The position numbers and the translations under genes are program-made. The notes below the pieces were generated by a model, which saw only the letters and a program-made list of their open reading frames with translations, ran no database searches and was not told the DNA's origin. From NCBI GenBank assembly GCA_030640905.1, contig DAOWIM010000224.1, positions 1 through 15,405 on the forward strand: a DNA stretch of 15,405 bases. The letters run 5' to 3'. This DNA comes from a bacterium (GTDB lineage: Bacteria; Zixibacteria; MSB-5A5; GN15; FEB-12). Shown piece by piece: positions 13,412-15,405 of the stretch. Numbering within the stretch: the stretch's first letter is position 1; each line of letters opens with the position of its first letter.

Positions 13412-13831
13412 CTATTCGGTCGCATCTTCGTTCGGCTTCGTCTCAGGAGAAGCCTCTGCAGCCGGTGCACTCTTGGCCTCAGCAACGGCAGCCTTCTTCA
13501 TCCTGCGTGTCTTTTTGGCACGTTCCTTGATCGTAGCTTTCAGCGTGATTTCGGAAACATCTTCGCCCTTCTTGGCCTTCAGGTACTTTTCAGTAAAACC
13601 GATCTGCGTCAGAAGGGATTTGACAGTATGCGATGGGACAGCGCCCTCATCGAGCCACTTGGTCAGTTTGTCCTCAAAGACCGAGACCTGCGCCGGTTTG
13701 GCGATCGGGTTGTAGGTACCGAGCCTTTCAAGGAAACGACCATCACGCGGGCTCCGAGAATCGGCAGCAACGATGCGATAGTGAGCCTGTTTCTTCGCGC
13801 CTGTTCGTCTTAGTCTAATGTGTACAGCCAA
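13412..13831 (-). CDS. rpsP: 30S ribosomal protein S16
   Basis: S16 is an early 30S assembly protein of the body/platform. The core of about 85 residues is standard (IRLRRTGAKKQAHYRIVAADS, SPRDGRFLERLGTYNP, then LTKWLDEGAVPSHTVKSLL). The protein runs to 139 residues, with a tail of about 50 residues rich in Lys, Ala, Glu and Pro that E. coli S16 (82 residues) lacks. The start is a TTG at 13831 (MAVHIRL), fixed by GGAGG at 13845-13841, nine bases upstream. It is second in the operon, 33 bp after ffh, with 82 bp to khpA. Confidence 0.96.
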   Translation of the reverse strand: MAVHIRLRRTGAKKQAHYRIVAADSRSPRDGRFLERLGTYNPIAKPAQVSVFEDKLTKWLDEGAVPSHTVKSLLTQIGFTEKYLKAKKGEDVSEITLKATIKERAKKTRRMKKAAVAEAKSAPAAEASPETKPNEDATE

Positions 13832-13864
13832 AAAACAATTCCTCCGTTAAATTTTATGCCGGTC

Positions 13865-15187
13865 TCAGAAAGGCATCATCCCTTTGGGCATGCCCTTGAA
13901 ACCGCGCTTACTTATATTTCCAATCATCTTTTGCATAGCTGAAAACTGCTTGAGCAGTTGGTTGACCGATTGAACAGAATTACCCGATCCCTGCGCAATC
14001 CGACGCTTACGGGAACCATCAATGATCTGCGGTTGGCGACGTTCCTGCGCCGTCATCGACTTGATGATCGCCACCATCCGCTCCATCTGCTGTTCATCGA
14101 CCTTAAGCCCCTTCAGCGCTTTTCCCGCTCCGGGAATCATTCCCATCAGCGAGTCCAGCGGCCCCATTTTCTTAAGCTGTGCCATCTGATCCAGGAAGTC
14201 CTCAAAATCAAACTGCGCTTTGAGGAGTTTCTCCTGCATCTTCTCAGCTTTCTCTATATCGATCGCTTCTCCGGCTTTCTCCACCAGCGTAACCACATCG
14301 CCCATACCGAGGATACGCGAAGCCAGCCGGTCGGGATGGAACGGTTCCAGGTCGCTCACCTTCTCGCCCACCGAAGCCATCTTGATCGGGCAACCGGTCA
14401 CCTGACGGATCGACAACGCCGCTCCGCCCCGTGCGTCACCATCAAGCTTGGAGAGAACGACACCGGTGACAGCCAGCCGGTCATGAAACTCGCGCGCCAC
14501 ATTGACGGCATCCTGACCGGTCATCGCATCGGCTACCAGCAGTATCTCATCCGGTTTCGTCAGTGACTTGACTTCTTCCAGCTCGGTCATCATCTCATCA
14601 TCGATATGCAACCGTCCGGCGGTATCCAGAATGACCAGATCAATAAAATTCTTCTCGGCGTACTTGACCGCCTTCTTGCAAATTTCCGGCGGTTTGCCAC
14701 CATCAATATGGAAATGCTCGACATCAATCTGATCGGCCAGCACTTTGAGCTGTTTGACCGCTGCCGGTCGGTAGATATCGGCCGCTACCAGCAAAGCTTT
14801 TTTATTCTTACGCTTCGCCATCAGACCAAGTTTGGCAACCAGCGTCGTCTTACCGGAACCCTGCAGTCCACACACCATGTATGTTGTGGGTGATTTGTCG
14901 ATCGGAGCCAACGGTTCGGCGGTGCCACCGAGCAATGCGACCAGTTCATCATGAACAAACTTAATAATCTGCTGGCCCGGTTCGATAGATTGCAGAACCT
15001 CCTGGCCGAGTGATTTTTCCTGAACAGCCTTGATGAAATCACGGGCGACCTTGTAATTGACGTCAGCGGCAAGAAGGACCTGACGCACTTCGCGCAGAGC
15101 ATCCTTGATATTTTTCTCCGTCAACTTCCCGGCACCGCGAAGCTTTTTGAAGACCAGTTCTAATTTGTCCGACAGTTGCTCAAACAC
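13865..15187 (-). CDS. ffh: Signal recognition particle GTPase Ffh
   Basis: Ffh binds 4.5S RNA and signal sequences of nascent membrane proteins and delivers ribosomes to FtsY. From the GTG at 15187 it has 440 residues. The N domain spans about 1-85 (FEQLSDKLELVFKKLRG). The G domain has the P-loop GLQGSGKTT (107-115), DTAGR (188-192) and SKLDG (246-250). The Met-rich M domain (about 310-440) holds the RNA-binding SRKRRIAQGSG segment and a methionine-rich tail. I prefer the GTG at 15187 because family members begin at this FEQLSDKLE segment and a GGAG lies 11 bases upstream; an in-frame ATG at 15208 would add seven residues without an SD. It is the first gene of the translation operon. No SRP RNA gene is visible in this window. 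Confidence 0.96.
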   Translation of the reverse strand: MFEQLSDKLELVFKKLRGAGKLTEKNIKDALREVRQVLLAADVNYKVARDFIKAVQEKSLGQEVLQSIEPGQQIIKFVHDELVALLGGTAEPLAPIDKSPTTYMVCGLQGSGKTTLVAKLGLMAKRKNKKALLVAADIYRPAAVKQLKVLADQIDVEHFHIDGGKPPEICKKAVKYAEKNFIDLVILDTAGRLHIDDEMMTELEEVKSLTKPDEILLVADAMTGQDAVNVAREFHDRLAVTGVVLSKLDGDARGGAALSIRQVTGCPIKMASVGEKVSDLEPFHPDRLASRILGMGDVVTLVEKAGEAIDIEKAEKMQEKLLKAQFDFEDFLDQMAQLKKMGPLDSLMGMIPGAGKALKGLKVDEQQMERMVAIIKSMTAQERRQPQIIDGSRKRRIAQGSGNSVQSVNQLLKQFSAMQKMIGNISKRGFKGMPKGMMPF

Positions 15188-15214
15188 GGGCGAACCCGCT
15201 CCAATCATTAAACA

Positions 15215-15256
15215 TCAGGCAACTTGTTGTGCCTGAACAGTATGGTCCTGTGGACC
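15215..15256 (-). promoter_or_regulatory. Two consecutive hairpins in the ffh operon leader
   Basis: Two inverted repeats lie between the promoter and ffh: TCAGGCA/TGCCTGA (15215-15221 with 15230-15236) and GGTCC/GGACC (15244-15248 with 15252-15256, loop TGT). Both would be in the 5' leader RNA. They could be a regulatory leader or simple structure; nothing known to me matches. Confidence 0.4.
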
Positions 15257-15275
15257 TGACATAATTTAGCCCACC

Positions 15276-15303
15276 AATATACGGAAATCGGGAAATTAGG
15301 CAA
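15276..15303 (-). promoter_or_regulatory. Sigma70-type promoter of the ffh-rpsP-khpA-rimM-trmD-rplS operon
   Basis: On the minus strand TTGCCT (15303-15298) is followed after 16 bp by TATATT (15281-15276). The start would be near 15269, giving a leader of about 80 nt before ffh. The arrangement is the same as that proposed for fumC. Confidence 0.5.
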
Positions 15304-15405
15304 GAGGTTTATCAACCGATAGCGACTCTTTTGACAATCGGGCCCATTGCGCAAGATGTTGTAGTACGGGGGGTTACGATTGCGGTCCCGGCGGGCGAGC
15401 GGAAC
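15304..15405. other. Right edge of the window, no feature assigned
   Basis: I see no supported gene here. A consensus TTGACA occurs on the plus strand at 15331-15336, but no -10 follows at normal spacing. The last 40 bases are GC-rich and may belong to a neighbouring feature outside the window. Confidence 0.3.

Noticed and set aside
13958..14566. 202-codon plus-strand open frame opposite ffh
   Set aside because: It is antisense to conserved Ffh GTPase and M-domain sequence; it is rich in His and Arg as expected from a reverse-frame shadow.
15331..15359. Consensus TTGACA on the plus strand near the right edge
   Set aside because: No -10 at 15-19 bp and no downstream gene inside the window to support it.
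1..15405. CRISPR array, tRNA or rRNA genes, insertion sequences, toxin-antitoxin or defence genes
   Set aside because: No regularly spaced repeats, transposase motifs, tRNA-like cloverleaf arms or recognisable defence domains were seen on either strand.

Overview
This 15.4 kb window looks like chromosomal core DNA from a Gram-negative (diderm) bacterium. Signal peptides followed by beta-barrel-like proteins ending in aromatic or hydrophobic residues point to an outer membrane. The mix of housekeeping genes and lineage-specific barrels would fit the FCB-like or candidate-phylum bacteria (Zixibacteria, for example), but that placement is inference. There is no rRNA, tRNA, CRISPR array, transposase or phage gene. 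Coding density is high; the longest gene-free stretches are about 200 bases, and most carry promoters or terminators.

Left part (1-5036): the 3' part of lysS is followed by a convergent gene for a small exported barrel protein. A divergent promoter region then leads to fumC. Directly behind fumC lie two tandem paralogous genes for 182-residue exported proteins, which I call ompA1 and ompA2 for convenience. Between them sits a 91-bp near-perfect copy of the end of fumC, the scar of the duplication that made the pair. A strong intrinsic terminator closes the unit.

Middle part (5037-9440): a full-length NFACT/RqcH-type ribosome quality-control protein, probably read from a leaderless mRNA, converges with a gene I recognise as an omptin-family outer-membrane protease; all four catalytic residues are in place. 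Next come ispG (isoprenoid MEP pathway) and a divergent small single-pass membrane protein. These last two are driven by promoters whose -10 elements overlap.

Right part (9441-15405): yraN and rnhB lie on the minus strand. A plus-strand RsmD-like methyltransferase follows, sharing a bidirectional terminator with the classic minus-strand translation/secretion operon ffh-rpsP-khpA-rimM-trmD-rplS. In many bacteria rplS continues straight into rnhB-yraN; here the methyltransferase gene interrupts that order.

The operon genes work together: SRP targeting (ffh), 30S protein S16 and its assembly factor (rpsP, rimM), tRNA m1G37 methylation (trmD), 50S protein L19 (rplS) and an RNA chaperone (khpA). 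RqcH and the RsmD-like protein add further ribosome-linked functions.

I see no convincing new multi-gene defence or mobile system. The observations most worth pursuing are the omptin homologue, the duplication with a fumC-tail fossil that diverged much less than the genes around it, a recurrent TTGCCT -35 element, and the altered catalytic motif of the RsmD-like protein.
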